Source: Gracilibacillus timonensis
GTDB lineage: Bacteria > Bacillota > Bacilli > Bacillales > Amphibacillaceae
Direction: 5' to 3'
Length of the DNA stretch: 64,000 nucleotides
NCBI RefSeq assembly: GCF_900086715.1
Contig: NZ_FLKH01000012.1
Span: 682,001 to 746,000, forward strand
In this document: piece by piece, positions 19,711 to 29,428 of the stretch
Position numbering within the stretch: the first letter of the stretch is position 1
Layout: every line of letters begins with the position of its first letter
Notes under the pieces: generated by a model
Database searches by the model: none
The model's input: the letters and a program-made list of their open reading frames with translations, nothing else
What the model was told of the DNA's origin: nothing
Made by a program: the position numbers and the translations under genes

Positions 19711-19908
19711 ATGACGGTGTATCTAAATGAGCTAGTCAAGGAAATCGAAAGACTACGTAAAGAAATGACGGAAGTCGCCCTCCAAAAAGGTATGACAAGT
19801 GAGGAATCATTACAAATCAGTCAAAAATTAGATGGTTTGCTTAATGATTATCAACATTACAAACAAACTCAAAAAAAGGAGGCGCTTCCCAAGAAAGAGA
19901 GCAGCTAA
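19711..19908 (+). CDS. Spo0E-like aspartyl-phosphate phosphatase
   Basis: The 65-residue helical protein has the Spo0E family signature SQKLDGLLNDY (about residues 31-41; the usual form is SQELDxLLNxY). Members remove phosphate from Spo0A~P and delay sporulation. The variant Lys for Glu in the motif is seen here, and its effect is unknown. ACTGGAGG lies upstream of ATG. The gene stands alone with its own terminator, as is usual for YisI/YnzD-type paralogues. Confidence 0.85.
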   Translation: MTVYLNELVKEIERLRKEMTEVALQKGMTSEESLQISQKLDGLLNDYQHYKQTQKKEALPKKESS

Positions 19909-19910
19909 CC

Positions 19911-19948
19911 CGCACAAATCTAAGAAAATATAGATCTGTGCGTTTTTT
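19911..19948 (+). terminator. terminator after the Spo0E-like gene
   Basis: GCACA(A)ATCTA pairs with TAGATCTGTGC and runs into six T. Confidence 0.8.
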
Positions 19949-20057
19949 GTTTCTTTTTGGAAGGCGTCTTGATTTAGTTCCATTACAGTCGTTGATATCC
20001 GTCCACATCTATTTTATTTCTTTCTTTCGCTAAGTCTTATGGGGATGTCTTGCTGTA

Positions 20058-21212
20058 TTAATTATTACTAATAGAAGTTTCTATTCGATTTAAACCTTCT
20101 GCCAGGGTATCCATATCATAGGCGTAGGATAATCGGAGATAACCTTCTCCGTACACGGAGAAAGCACTCCCGGGGACCAAGGCTACGTTGGCTTCATCAA
20201 CTAATTGCAATGCTACTGTGAGCGAATCTGCTGCTAAGTGTCGAATGTCTATGAAGAAATAAAAGGCTCCTTCTGGCAGGTAAACCGGAAGATTCATTTT
20301 TTTTAATCGATCATATACGTAATCTCTGCGCTGGAGATAGGCTTGTTTCATGATAATTGGGTCATTCTCTCCGTTTTGTATAGCTTCTAGTGCCGCATAT
20401 TGACTGATGGAGGAGGCGCAAGAGATATTATATTGGTGGATCTTGATCATATGCCTCATCAACCACTTTGCACCTAGGACATAGCCAATTCTAAATCCAG
20501 TCATGGAATGGGACTTGGAGACACCATTGATGATAATAACCTTGTCACGTATTTGAGTGTGTCTTCCAATGGAGAAATGGACGTGTTCATACGTCAGCTC
20601 ACTGTATATTTCGTCTGCGATAAAGAAGATATTGTACCGTTCAACCACAGCTGCTATTTCGGTTAGTTCTTCCTCTGACAGGGAGACACCAGTTGGATTG
20701 GATGGATAAGGAAGTATCACGGCCTTCGTTTTTGGTGTGATCGCGGCTTCGAGTTTGGCAGCAGTCATTTTAAACTGGCTATTTCGTGTATCAACATAGA
20801 CTGGTACTGCTTTAGCAAGCTTAATTAATGGTTCATAACCAGGATAAACAGGACCAGGTAAGATTACTTCATCCCCCTCGTTGAGAATGGTACGAAGGGT
20901 AATATCAATTGCTTGAGATGCCCCAGCTGTGACAATCACCTCATGGACAGGATCATAGTTTAGTTGGTAATGGCGTTGCACAAAGGCAGCAATTGCCTCA
21001 CGCAAAGGAAGTATACCAGCATTTGCCGTATAAGTAGTTAAGTTATTATCAAGAGCTTGTTTTGCTTGTGCTTTCACATGTTCGGGAGTAGGAAAATCTG
21101 GCTGTCCAATCGTTAAGGAAAGTACCCCCTCTTTATTACCTACCATATTAAAAAATTGTCGAATACCAGATATTTTAATGTCTTTCACTTCTTTGTTGAT
21201 ATAGTGTTCCAT
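20058..21212 (-). CDS. patA: aminotransferase PatA (class I/II, PLP)
   Basis: PatA is a PLP aminotransferase. In Bacillus it is linked to the N-acetyl-diaminopimelate transamination step of lysine/DAP synthesis. The protein has 384 residues from ATG 21212, next to AGGAGG; the ATG just before it is the alternative. It aligns closely with B. subtilis PatA: SLTIGQPDFPTPEHV, ITVTAGASQAID-type segment, LPYPSNPTGV, and the PLP lysine in NGVSKSHSMTGFRIG. dapH and the N-acetyl-DAP deacetylase gene lie 4 kb away, so most of the acetylase branch is in this window. Confidence 0.9.
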   Translation of the reverse strand: MEHYINKEVKDIKISGIRQFFNMVGNKEGVLSLTIGQPDFPTPEHVKAQAKQALDNNLTTYTANAGILPLREAIAAFVQRHYQLNYDPVHEVIVTAGASQAIDITLRTILNEGDEVILPGPVYPGYEPLIKLAKAVPVYVDTRNSQFKMTAAKLEAAITPKTKAVILPYPSNPTGVSLSEEELTEIAAVVERYNIFFIADEIYSELTYEHVHFSIGRHTQIRDKVIIINGVSKSHSMTGFRIGYVLGAKWLMRHMIKIHQYNISCASSISQYAALEAIQNGENDPIIMKQAYLQRRDYVYDRLKKMNLPVYLPEGAFYFFIDIRHLAADSLTVALQLVDEANVALVPGSAFSVYGEGYLRLSYAYDMDTLAEGLNRIETSISNN

Positions 21213-21341
21213 CATTATTACCTCCTGTTGATTGAAAATCATGATCTAGGTCTAAGCATTAGAGAAAATGGTGATACTGCCAATAGGGAAAAGAAATCCA
21301 AGTTTATTTTATCACAAGTAAGCTGAGGGAGGGTATAATGC

Positions 21342-21656
21342 ATGTTAACAGAATGGTGGAAGGAACTAGAAAGAGTGAGTGATTATTTATTAGTAACAAA
21401 GCAAGCAGAGATGTTTAGTGTCATCTATATAACCATTGGTCTGACTATCCTTTATTTTACTTTGCGTCCATTGATTTCGTTATTAGTACTAATCGAATGG
21501 AAGGCATTTATGACCTATAGCTTTGTCATTATGATCATGCTTGTCATAACGGCTATGATCCAAACGGAAATAGAGGGGAAGTACTTGATAGTCAGCTGCC
21601 TGATTTTTACTAGTATTGTCTGTTTTCATCGTTTGTTTAGGCGGTCTTACTCGTAG
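21342..21656 (+). CDS. hypothetical membrane protein
   Basis: The 104-residue protein starts with an amphipathic stretch (WWKELERVSDYLL) followed by three hydrophobic segments (FSVIYITIGLTILYF, an AFMTYSFVIMIMLVI segment, and LIVSCLIFTSIVCF). GAGGGAGGG upstream of the ATG supports translation. I do not recognise the family. It is divergent from patA and convergent with ykyB; context gives no function. Confidence 0.6.
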   Translation: MLTEWWKELERVSDYLLVTKQAEMFSVIYITIGLTILYFTLRPLISLLVLIEWKAFMTYSFVIMIMLVITAMIQTEIEGKYLIVSCLIFTSIVCFHRLFRRSYS

Positions 21657-21711
21657 GCAGCTTCGAGCGAGCGGCAGATGTGTCGATAGCTGCACTGGAA
21701 ACGGCATAGGT

Positions 21712-22155
21712 CTACCATTTTCGTTTATGATAGAAAGGAGACAGGTTTGAAGTCATGTAGTTGTCTTGATTGTTTTGCTGTTTCGTAAGAGACCAGTTTA
21801 AATAACGGTATAAAATGGTTTTTGCCTGCCGCAGTGACAATCTTGATTTAGGATTCTGATAGCTCTCGTCCAGTTTACCTAAGTGGGGCAATGTTTTTAA
21901 GTCGTGTTTATCCGGAGGGATATGGAAATAAAAATTCCCAATTTGAATGAGCAGGACAGAATGCTGCTTGCTATGTCTAGGGTTATTAGAATAATGCAAA
22001 CCAATCTTTGTGGCTTTTCCTTCTTTTAGTAATTTTTGGATGGCTTCTTTTTTTAAATGATAAAGCTTAGAGGGGTCTGGTGCTGTTTTGGTATGTCTGT
22101 TGACGATAAAGAGCGCTTCTCCCATTTCATTTGGAGCGTGTTTTTTTGTTTCCAT
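21712..22155 (-). CDS. ykyB: YkyB family protein
   Basis: The 147-residue protein matches B. subtilis YkyB along its length: ALFIVNRHTKTAPDP, LYHLKKEAIQKLLKEGKA, KIGLHYSNNPR, and HLGKLDESYQNPKSRLSL. The function is unknown. It is basic and has no signal peptide, so it is probably cytoplasmic. Compared with B. subtilis the C-terminus has about 25 extra residues. It sits upstream of the Sco gene on the same strand with a 64-bp gap. Confidence 0.85.
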   Translation of the reverse strand: METKKHAPNEMGEALFIVNRHTKTAPDPSKLYHLKKEAIQKLLKEGKATKIGLHYSNNPRHSKQHSVLLIQIGNFYFHIPPDKHDLKTLPHLGKLDESYQNPKSRLSLRQAKTILYRYLNWSLTKQQNNQDNYMTSNLSPFYHKRKW

Positions 22156-22219
22156 GTTGTTCCACCTTTATTGGCATAGTAAAAGAGTAGAAGAATCTTA
22201 TATTCTCCTACTCCATACT

Positions 22220-22789
22220 TTAATTCATTGCCTTTAAATCTTCAACTATTTTCTCCATTTCGTTTGCTTCCTGTCCACTATATCTCTTGATTGCATTCCC
22301 TTCTGGTGTAACTAAATAAAAGAATCCTTGATGAATCACTTGATCATCATTGTCGGGGTGTTCAACAATTGCTTTAAAGGAATCTCGTGCAAATGCTTTG
22401 ATATCTTCATTAGAATATCCAGTCAAGGCATGCCAATTATCAAAATCTCCGCCTCGATCTTCAATATATTGTTTCAGCATCTCCGGTTCGTCCACCGTTG
22501 GATCTACAGAAAAGGAAACCATCTCTACATTGTCGATCCCTTCGTCTGCCAGCATATCTTGCAATCGCGACATATTGGCGGTCATTGCTGGACAAATCGA
22601 ATTACAATTCGTGAACATCATATCTGCAATCCAAAATTTTCCGTCCAATGCTTCTTTGCTGAAGCTTTGGTTATCTTGATCTGTATAAGTGAAGTCTTCT
22701 ATCTCATAAGAGAAGTCTCCTTCATATTTGTCACCACATGCCGCTAACAATAATAACATGGCAGTGAGTAGTAATACTTTTTTCACCAC
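22220..22789 (-). CDS. ypmQ: SCO1/SenC-family copper chaperone for cytochrome oxidase
   Basis: This membrane-anchored Sco protein delivers or reduces copper for the CuA centre of cytochrome c oxidase. The 189-residue lipoprotein has lipobox LLAAC (about Cys 18), a thioredoxin fold with the metal/redox motif CNSICP (about 60-65) and the distal His in VIHQGFFYL. The start is one of two tandem GTG codons after GGAGG. It lies next to the ykuE-like gene, 30 kb from the cta cluster it presumably serves. Confidence 0.9.
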   Translation of the reverse strand: MVKKVLLLTAMLLLLAACGDKYEGDFSYEIEDFTYTDQDNQSFSKEALDGKFWIADMMFTNCNSICPAMTANMSRLQDMLADEGIDNVEMVSFSVDPTVDEPEMLKQYIEDRGGDFDNWHALTGYSNEDIKAFARDSFKAIVEHPDNDDQVIHQGFFYLVTPEGNAIKRYSGQEANEMEKIVEDLKAMN

Positions 22790-22804
22790 TTGATTTACCT
22801 CCTG

Positions 22805-23659
22805 CTATTGATTGGTTTTTAAATGATAGATCGTAATTTCTGGTTTACATAAAAAACGATAAGGTGCCCTGGTTGTTCCAATTCCGCGATTAACAAATAA
22901 TTGGAGCGGTCGACTGCCGACTTGATAGTCACCTTCTACATATATTTCAGATAGATGCGGAGTATAGATATAACCAACAAAAGGAAGTTGGACTTGTCCA
23001 CCGTGGCTGTGTCCCGACAGCTGTATGTCAATAGGATATTCCTTGGCTACCTCTGCATAATCTGGTTCATGTGCTAATAATATGGCTAAGTGCTCTTCGC
23101 TAAGGCCATGCGTTGCTTCATCCAGATTGGGATCGCCCAATAATACATCGTCTACACCAATCAGGTTAATCATATCACCATTTTTATTGATTTGTCTGTG
23201 TCCGTTTTGTAACAATTCAAATCCACTTCGCTCAAAAATTTCTTTTAATATATCGGTTCCATATCCTCCGTGGTCATGGTTACCATAGATCCAAAATTTA
23301 CCGTCTTTAGCCTGAAGGTCTGCCAACGCATGAATTAACTTGCTTTCTACCTGATAGGTGCGCGGGTTGTCTATTAAATCACCGGTAAAAACGATGAGAT
23401 CAGGCTCTAATTGATTGATTGTTTTGGTTAATTCGACCAATTGATCAACGGTATAATGAAAACCGATGTGGGTATCGGAAAATTGAAGTATCGTATAATC
23501 ATTGAAACTGCGAGGTGTTTTATGGGAAATAATATCAATATGGTGTTGATCTAATAAGCCTGGCTCGATTTCCCTTGCATAATAATAAGTTCCTCCACCC
23601 AGACCGAAGAAAGCAACAATACTACCTAAAAAACGTTTTAAAAAAGTTCTGCGATTCAT
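22805..23659 (-). CDS. ykuE: Tat-exported metallophosphoesterase YkuE
   Basis: The 284-residue calcineurin-like phosphoesterase has an N-terminal twin-arginine signal (NRRTFLKRFLG). B. subtilis YkuE is a Tat substrate bound to the cell wall. Metal-binding motifs are visible in order: QFSDTHIG, FTGDLIDNP, YGNHDHGG, and SGHSHGGQVQLP. It precedes the Sco gene on the same strand by 15 bp, so the two are probably cotranscribed. The physiological substrate is unknown. Confidence 0.9.
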   Translation of the reverse strand: MNRRTFLKRFLGSIVAFFGLGGGTYYYAREIEPGLLDQHHIDIISHKTPRSFNDYTILQFSDTHIGFHYTVDQLVELTKTINQLEPDLIVFTGDLIDNPRTYQVESKLIHALADLQAKDGKFWIYGNHDHGGYGTDILKEIFERSGFELLQNGHRQINKNGDMINLIGVDDVLLGDPNLDEATHGLSEEHLAILLAHEPDYAEVAKEYPIDIQLSGHSHGGQVQLPFVGYIYTPHLSEIYVEGDYQVGSRPLQLFVNRGIGTTRAPYRFLCKPEITIYHLKTNQ

Positions 23660-23690
23660 TAGATTTATACCTTTCTATTGTTTATCCAGG

Positions 23691-23776
23691 TGCAAACGAC
23701 TGTAAGCCCCGGGGATGTTCAAACATTCTATCGAGAGAGTTTGCGCTAGAATTGAATAAAGTTTCCCTATATTATA
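23691..23776 (-). promoter_or_regulatory. ykuE promoter and structured leader
   Basis: The minus strand has an extended -10 TGCTATAAT (23779-23771). The transcript leader carries GCGCAAAC and GTTTGCAC arms about 45 nt apart around GAACATCCCCGGGG, so it can fold. Its start (GAAACTTTATTCAATTCTAGCGC) resembles the end of the repeat at 19.6 kb. From 23780 to 24216 I see no other gene; a TGAGA/TCTCA hairpin lies at 24122-24157. Confidence 0.4.
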
Positions 23777-24216
23777 GCACGATAGATTAGCTTATGAACA
23801 ATAAAGGGAATCCATTAGATCATTATTTCATTGCTTTTTCTTATCAGCACCAGTACCTCGACACCATGATATGAAAGGAAAGGTGCATACTCTTTATTCG
23901 TTGATGATGACTAAAATGGTGCAAATTCTTAAGGTGTTGTCCGTCATATCTGAGGTGATGAAAAAAGTATCGAGCATTCACTGGAGACTAGTTATCAGCT
24001 GTGGCTTAGCGATAAACACCTAAATTTTTTTAAAAATGCAGGAAAGTATATTTTTTGTAGAATTAGCTTTGGTACAATTTTGACTTTGACGAATCGGCAG
24101 TTCAATAGCTACTTTTAAGGGCTGAGACGGGGGTTTGTTCATTTTTCTTCTCAGGTGCCCTCATGAAGCTTTTTGAATCGACTATTTTATGTTAAACTAT
24201 GTGAGGTGATGTCAAA

Positions 24217-24732
24217 ATGGACCCTTCATACAAAGAAAAGGAAGTGGAAGACATGTCTGACATATTAGGTGAAAGATTAGTCGATTTGACGGTTGGAGAA
24301 TTAATGATCCCCGCTGAGCAGGTTGCACACGTTCAGCAAGGAAATCCAATTGAACATGCCCTCTTATTGTTAGTTCAATCTGGTTACTCTTCTGTTCCAG
24401 TATTAGATGCTGATTATCGCTTGAAAGGAATTATTGGAAAAACCCCCATTTTAAAAAGCGTTACTGGATTAGAACGTTTTGAAATGGAGAAGATGGCAGA
24501 CATCAAAGTAGAGGATGTTATGAAATCTGGACAACCTGCTTTACAGATGGATAGCAGTTTTCTGACTGGTTTAAAAGTGGTCATTGATCATGCCTTTGCT
24601 TGTGTGGTAGATGAAAACAATTACTTTCTTGGCATCCTAACAAGAAGGGCGATATTAAAAGAGGTAAATAAATCGATTTATAATACCGAATCACATAAGA
24701 GAGTCCAAATGGAACATACATCATTTAAATGA
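24217..24732 (+). CDS. cbpB: CBS-domain c-di-AMP-binding protein CbpB/DarB (YkuL)
   Basis: The 171-residue protein has two CBS domains (about 25-85 and 95-155) and aligns with B. subtilis YkuL (DarB): ELMIPAEQVAHVQQGNPIEHALLLL, GYSSVPVLDADYRLKGIIG, FTRR-like LTRRAILKEVNK. YkuL binds c-di-AMP, and in its absence interacts with Rel and pyruvate carboxylase. The ATG at 24217 follows GAGGTGAT; an internal ATG at 24253 is less likely. The N-terminus is about 12 residues longer than in B. subtilis. Confidence 0.88.
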   Translation: MDPSYKEKEVEDMSDILGERLVDLTVGELMIPAEQVAHVQQGNPIEHALLLLVQSGYSSVPVLDADYRLKGIIGKTPILKSVTGLERFEMEKMADIKVEDVMKSGQPALQMDSSFLTGLKVVIDHAFACVVDENNYFLGILTRRAILKEVNKSIYNTESHKRVQMEHTSFK

Positions 24733-24868
24733 ACAAAATGATACGTTTTGATAGTGAAATAAACAATAATTTGTTATATTTAGCACAGTGAAAAAAAGTT
24801 GAGATCTTATGCTTTGTCTTAATAAGCAATCATAGATAGAACAATACAAAATACATTGGAGGATTACG

Positions 24869-25588
24869 ATGAAACAAATGGATGCCCATGAAATTATTTC
24901 TTTTATATCAAACAGTGAAAAATCAACACCGGTAAAGGTCTATATAAAAGGGAGCGATATAAATCAGATAAAAGCCACTGGTTCTGTGCAAACTTTTTTT
25001 AATGAAACGACAGGTGTTATCTTTGGAGAGTGGAAAGAGGTAGAAGCACTTCTGGATGCCCACAAAAACCAGATTGATGACTATGTGGTGGAAAGTGACC
25101 GACGCAATTCCGCTATTCCTTTATTGGATACAAAAGGTATTAACGCTAGAATTGAGCCTGGCGCTATCATCCGTGATCAAGTAGAAATCGGTGATGGAGC
25201 AGTTGTCATGTTTGGCGCGATGGTGAATATTGGTTCTGTGATTGGTGCAGGAACGATGATTGATATGAACGCAAGTCTGGGTGGACGTGCTACAGTAGGG
25301 GAAAATTGTCACGTTGGTGCAGGTGCAGTACTTGCTGGTGTGATCGAACCCCCTTCAGCGCAACCTGTTATTATTGAAGATGGAGTAGTAATTGGCGCTA
25401 ATGCAGTGGTATTAGAAGGTGTGAAAGTCGGCGCAGGAGCAGTGGTTGCAGCAGGGGCTGTTGTTACAAAAGATGTCCCAGCAAACACCGTTGTAGCAGG
25501 TACACCCGCCAAAGTAATCAAAGAAATTGATGATCAAACAAGATCAAAAACAGAAATTATGGAAGCACTTCGTAAATTAAATGATTAA
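24869..25588 (+). CDS. dapH: tetrahydrodipicolinate N-acetyltransferase
   Basis: DapH acetylates tetrahydrodipicolinate with acetyl-CoA, the entry to the acetylase branch of DAP/lysine synthesis. The 239-residue protein has an N-terminal DapH-specific domain (1 to about 85) and a left-handed beta helix made of hexapeptide repeats ([20 protein letters not shown] through [20 protein letters not shown]). ATTGGAGG precedes the ATG. It is followed by the deacetylase gene of the same pathway, separated by a hairpin. Confidence 0.95.
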   Translation: MKQMDAHEIISFISNSEKSTPVKVYIKGSDINQIKATGSVQTFFNETTGVIFGEWKEVEALLDAHKNQIDDYVVESDRRNSAIPLLDTKGINARIEPGAIIRDQVEIGDGAVVMFGAMVNIGSVIGAGTMIDMNASLGGRATVGENCHVGAGAVLAGVIEPPSAQPVIIEDGVVIGANAVVLEGVKVGAGAVVAAGAVVTKDVPANTVVAGTPAKVIKEIDDQTRSKTEIMEALRKLND

Positions 25589-25600
25589 GATGATCTAACA

Positions 25601-25630
25601 GGCAGGATATCATATCCTGTCTTTCTTTGA
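25601..25630 (+). terminator. hairpin between dapH and the deacetylase gene
   Basis: CAGGATAT-C-ATATCCTG is a perfect palindrome followed by TCTTTCTTT. It could be a partial terminator setting the dapH to deacetylase ratio. Confidence 0.45.
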
Positions 25631-25749
25631 AAAAGAATGCATGATTTTTGGAAGGTAGCTATCTACGTAACATAGTAACAAGATGGAAGAGGTTATATTA
25701 GGTGGTCATCGAAAAGACTAATGAAAATGACGAAGGAGGTGGTCGGAAC

Positions 25750-26868
25750 ATGAACCAAGACCAGATGAGAGACATCCGTCGATCATTACATCAAATACCT
25801 GAATTAGGTTTTCAAGAAGTGAAGACACAGACTTTTTTAATGGAAATCATTCAAAGGATGAACCGTCCCAACATTGAAATGATCAAATGGAAAACAGGCT
25901 TATTTGTTTTAGTGAAAGGAACCAATCCATCAAAAACAATTGGTTATCGAACGGATATAGATGGATTGCCGATAAAGGAAGAAACGGATTTACCTTTTCA
26001 ATCGAAGCATAGTCAACATATGCACGCATGTGGTCATGACTTGCATATGACGATTGCATTAGGTGTCTTGGATGAGATATCAGCTCATCCTGTCAAAGAC
26101 GATGTATTATTTTTATTTCAGCCAGCAGAGGAAGGGCCTGGTGGAGCGGTCCCTATGATGGAGACAGAGCAATTTAAACAGTGGAAGCCGGATATGATCT
26201 TTGCTCTACATATAGCACCGGAATTACCGGTAGGCACGGTATCCAGCAGGGCTGGCACCTTATTCGCCAATACAAGTGAACTATTTATTGATTTCAAAGG
26301 ACGAGGTGGTCATGCTGCCTATCCGCACTTGACAAGGGATATGATCGTAACGGCTAGTTATTTTGTAACCCAGCTACAGCAAATTATTTCTAGAAGCCTG
26401 GATCCACTTGATAATGGTGTGATTACGATAGGGAAAATGACAGCTGGTACTGTGCAGAATATCATTGCTGAGACGGCTCGCCTGGAAGGAACGATCCGAA
26501 CACTTGAGCCAAAAACTATGACATTGATTAAAGCAGCATTGGAGCATATGATTACCGGATTTGAAATAGCCAATGACTGCGAGATTAAGCTGGATTATGG
26601 CTCGATGTATTATCAGGTTCATAATACGGAAGAGTTGGTAGCTCAATTTCAGCAAGCTGTGGAGAAAGAAGAAAGAATAACCTTTGTGGAGGCTGGTCCT
26701 GCGATGACGGGGGAGGACTTTGGTTATTTCTTAAAAGAGGTGCCGGGATTTATGTTTTGGCTAGGAGTTGACTCTCCATATGGTTTACATCATAGCAAAT
26801 TAAACCCAAATGAAGATGCGATACATATCGGTGTTCGATCGGCAGTGGCGATGATTCAATCACAATAA
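25750..26868 (+). CDS. dapL: N-acetyldiaminopimelate deacetylase (M20 family)
   Basis: The enzyme removes acetate from N-acetyl-LL-DAP, completing the acetylase branch (B. subtilis YkuR). The 372-residue M20 metallopeptidase-like protein has metal-binding HACGHDLHM (about 90-98), AEEGPGGA with the catalytic Glu, HIAPELPVG, the dimerisation domain around [13 protein letters not shown], and the final His in [11 protein letters not shown]. The ATG at 25750 follows AAGGAGGTGG, which excludes the earlier in-frame GTG. With dapH and patA it supplies DAP for peptidoglycan and dipicolinate-related pathways. Confidence 0.9.
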   Translation: MNQDQMRDIRRSLHQIPELGFQEVKTQTFLMEIIQRMNRPNIEMIKWKTGLFVLVKGTNPSKTIGYRTDIDGLPIKEETDLPFQSKHSQHMHACGHDLHMTIALGVLDEISAHPVKDDVLFLFQPAEEGPGGAVPMMETEQFKQWKPDMIFALHIAPELPVGTVSSRAGTLFANTSELFIDFKGRGGHAAYPHLTRDMIVTASYFVTQLQQIISRSLDPLDNGVITIGKMTAGTVQNIIAETARLEGTIRTLEPKTMTLIKAALEHMITGFEIANDCEIKLDYGSMYYQVHNTEELVAQFQQAVEKEERITFVEAGPAMTGEDFGYFLKEVPGFMFWLGVDSPYGLHHSKLNPNEDAIHIGVRSAVAMIQSQ

Positions 26869-27000
26869 AATAATGTTGAGGTTTTCATCGCTAATAACCT
26901 TAAGTATCTCAGCCTTTTTTTTCGTTGGAATGAAGAGTAATGAAGAAAAGAAAGAGACTCCTTCTTTATAAAGGGAAGTTGGCTAGTATGCAAACGAAGA

Positions 27001-27036
27001 AAAGCTTAGTCTTTCGATAATGGACTAAGCTTTTTT
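27001..27036 (+). terminator. terminator at the left edge of repeat copy B
   Basis: AAAGCTTAGTC pairs with GACTAAGCTTTTTT, a clean hairpin with a T run. The region 26869-27655 contains this hairpin, the repeat copy B and the promoter zone of the ABC operon, and no other gene. Confidence 0.75.
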
Positions 27037-27480
27037 ATATGATAAAAAAGTATATACTTTTTGGTATAATAGGACTCGAAATGATGTTGAACTGGAACGA
27101 ATTACAATATCGATAAGTTGGATGATGTTAAAGTAGCAGGCCCATTTATTCCATGTCGTCAAGTTGATTGTTTACCAGTACTAGCAGATAAAACGCTAAC
27201 ACTCACCACTTCGTAAAGGGCTCTACTAACATCAGCCCCTTATCAGTAGTCAGCCTTTTCTTTTGATGATATAAGTGGAATGAGATCATGTCTCATGGAT
27301 CGGATAGGCACTCTTGATCCATTTACGCGGTGTGATGGTCATGCACACGAATGGGTCAAACTAAGTATTATCAGGAAATCATGCGAGCAAAGACGTGCTT
27401 GTCACACGTTTTTGTGACATTTATACGTTCAACTTATATAGTAATAAAGGACTGGGCGGAGTTTGCCCGGTTTTTCTTAT
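27037..27480 (+). repeat. mosaic intergenic repeat, copy B (with 135-bp module)
   Basis: The left flank is TTGGTATAATAGGACTCGAAATGATGTTGAACTGG. The module (27111-27245) runs from CGATAAG to CTTATCA. The right flank is the longest of all copies: the GATGATATAAGTGG block, GCTCTTGATCCATTTACGC, GCAAAGACG-TGCTTGTCACACG with a GTCACA/TGTGAC hairpin, AACTTATATAGTAATAAAGG and a final GGGCGGAGTTTGCCCGG hairpin with T run. It defines the full right half of the family. Confidence 0.85.
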
Positions 27481-27655
27481 CATGAAATCAGCTGAACGTT
27501 TTTGGAATAAAGGTCTTGAATACGCTTATATCAGGGAAACTTCAAATGGATTTAATATCCAATAAAAAAATTTAATAAAATGAAGCGAAAGGCTAGCATT
27601 TTATTTCGGAAACCGTTATATTAGTAAATACGTATAAAAATGGAGGGAGAACAAC

Positions 27656-29407
27656 ATGGAGATATTCAGGAAATTAAAAGGATTTTATTGGCCTTTTAAA
27701 AAGTATTTTTTGTTATCTGTATTATTTGTTATGGTTGTAACCGGTATCACTGTTATTTACCCCATTGTTCTGCAAATCACGATTGATGATGTCGTCTTAG
27801 CAGAGCAATATCAGTTGATTCCTATTCTATCGATTGGATTTATTCTTATTATGTTAGTTAAGGGAGTTGCTAATTTTCTACAACAATATATGGGAGATTT
27901 GTTCGGGATAAAAGCGGTCTATACCTTAAGAGACGCCTTGTATAAGAAGTTGCAAAGACTATCCTTTACTTATTATGACAACGCCCGGACTGGTGATCTT
28001 ATGTCACGATTAACGATGGATGTAGAAGGATTTCGCTTTTTCTTAGCGGCAGGCTTTCGTGAATTAATACGGGTATGTTTATTGATTGTTATTAGTTTAG
28101 GTGTTATGTTTTTCTACTCTGTTCCGCTTGCATTAGTGACAATGGCTGCTATGCCTTTCTTAGCTGTCGTTGTTTACCGGTTCGATAAAACCGTACATCC
28201 AGCCTTTCGAAAGATACGTAAATCTTTGGGACGATTAAATACACGTATTCAAGAGAATGTGACAGGCATGCATACGGTAAAGTCTTTATCTAAAGAAGAT
28301 TTTGAGATTGGTCGTTTTACTACGAATAACACGAACTATAAAGAAGTGAATATCCACACCTCCAATATTTGGGCAAGATATTTCCCTTTCATGGAGTTCA
28401 TCGGAAATATTTCGATGGTAGCTTTACTTATTTATGGTGGTTATTTGGTCATTAATGATTCCTTGCAATTAGGGGAATTAGTAGCTTTCTTTAGTTTAGT
28501 TACTTATATTCTGGGACCTTTAATGAACTTGGGCTTTATTGTTAACCAGTTTTCACAAGCAAAGGCGTCAGGTGAGCGTCTATTAGAGATTTTGGAGGCA
28601 AAAGAAGATGTGGAAGAAGAGGATCATCCCATTGTACCAGAACGTATCAATGGTCATATCACCTTTAAGAATGTTTATTTGACATATACAGCAGAAGATG
28701 ATGCGGCATTACGAAATATCTCATTCGATGCCCCCCCTGGTAAGGTGATCGGTTTAATTGGTCCGACTGGGGCTGGGAAAACCAGTATTACTCAATTAAT
28801 TACAAGATTTTATGAACCTGATCAAGGTCAAGTTTTAGTTGACCACAAACCGACTAGCAGTTATTCGCTAAAATGGCTTCGAAAACATATTGGTTTTGTA
28901 TTGCAGGAATCCTTTTTGTTCTCTACTACGATTAAAGAGAATATCGCTTATGGAAATCCAGAAGCTTCGATGGAAGAAATCATAGCTGCAGCTAAACGAG
29001 CTCAGGCACACGATTTTATCATGGAAATGCCTAAAGGATACGATACACTACTTGGTGAACGAGGGATGGGACTTTCTGGTGGCCAAAAACAACGTGTCGC
29101 GATTGCTCGTGCGATATTGATTGACCCAAGCATTCTTGTACTGGATGATGCCACATCGGCAGTAGATATGGAAACGGAATTTCAAATCCAGAAGGCGTTA
29201 AAAGAGGTAATGGATGGCAGAACGACGTTTATTATCGCACACCGAATTTCGTCATTGAAACATGCAGATGAGATCTTGGTTCTGGACGCAGGGGAAATTG
29301 TGGAGCGAGGCACCCATGATCAGTTAATTAAGCAACAGGGAGCTTATCGTCGTATTTACGATATACAATATCAAGACCGTGACAGCGTCATGCAAATAGT
29401 TAAATAA
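27656..29407 (+). CDS. ABC exporter half-transporter, subunit with degenerate catalytic site
   Basis: The 583-residue protein has six membrane helices (about 15-310) and a C-terminal ATPase domain: Walker A GPTGAGKT (about 372), signature LSGGQKQR, Walker B LVLDDATSAVD and H-loop IIAHR. The residue after the Walker B Asp is Asp, not the catalytic Glu. This marks the degenerate half of a heterodimeric exporter of the BmrC/YknU/LmrC type. Start ATG follows GGAGGG. It lies 21 bp upstream of its partner. Substrate unknown, possibly drugs or lipids. Confidence 0.88.
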   Translation: MEIFRKLKGFYWPFKKYFLLSVLFVMVVTGITVIYPIVLQITIDDVVLAEQYQLIPILSIGFILIMLVKGVANFLQQYMGDLFGIKAVYTLRDALYKKLQRLSFTYYDNARTGDLMSRLTMDVEGFRFFLAAGFRELIRVCLLIVISLGVMFFYSVPLALVTMAAMPFLAVVVYRFDKTVHPAFRKIRKSLGRLNTRIQENVTGMHTVKSLSKEDFEIGRFTTNNTNYKEVNIHTSNIWARYFPFMEFIGNISMVALLIYGGYLVINDSLQLGELVAFFSLVTYILGPLMNLGFIVNQFSQAKASGERLLEILEAKEDVEEEDHPIVPERINGHITFKNVYLTYTAEDDAALRNISFDAPPGKVIGLIGPTGAGKTSITQLITRFYEPDQGQVLVDHKPTSSYSLKWLRKHIGFVLQESFLFSTTIKENIAYGNPEASMEEIIAAAKRAQAHDFIMEMPKGYDTLLGERGMGLSGGQKQRVAIARAILIDPSILVLDDATSAVDMETEFQIQKALKEVMDGRTTFIIAHRISSLKHADEILVLDAGEIVERGTHDQLIKQQGAYRRIYDIQYQDRDSVMQIVK

Positions 29408-29428
29408 AAAAGGAGGTCACCGAATCAA

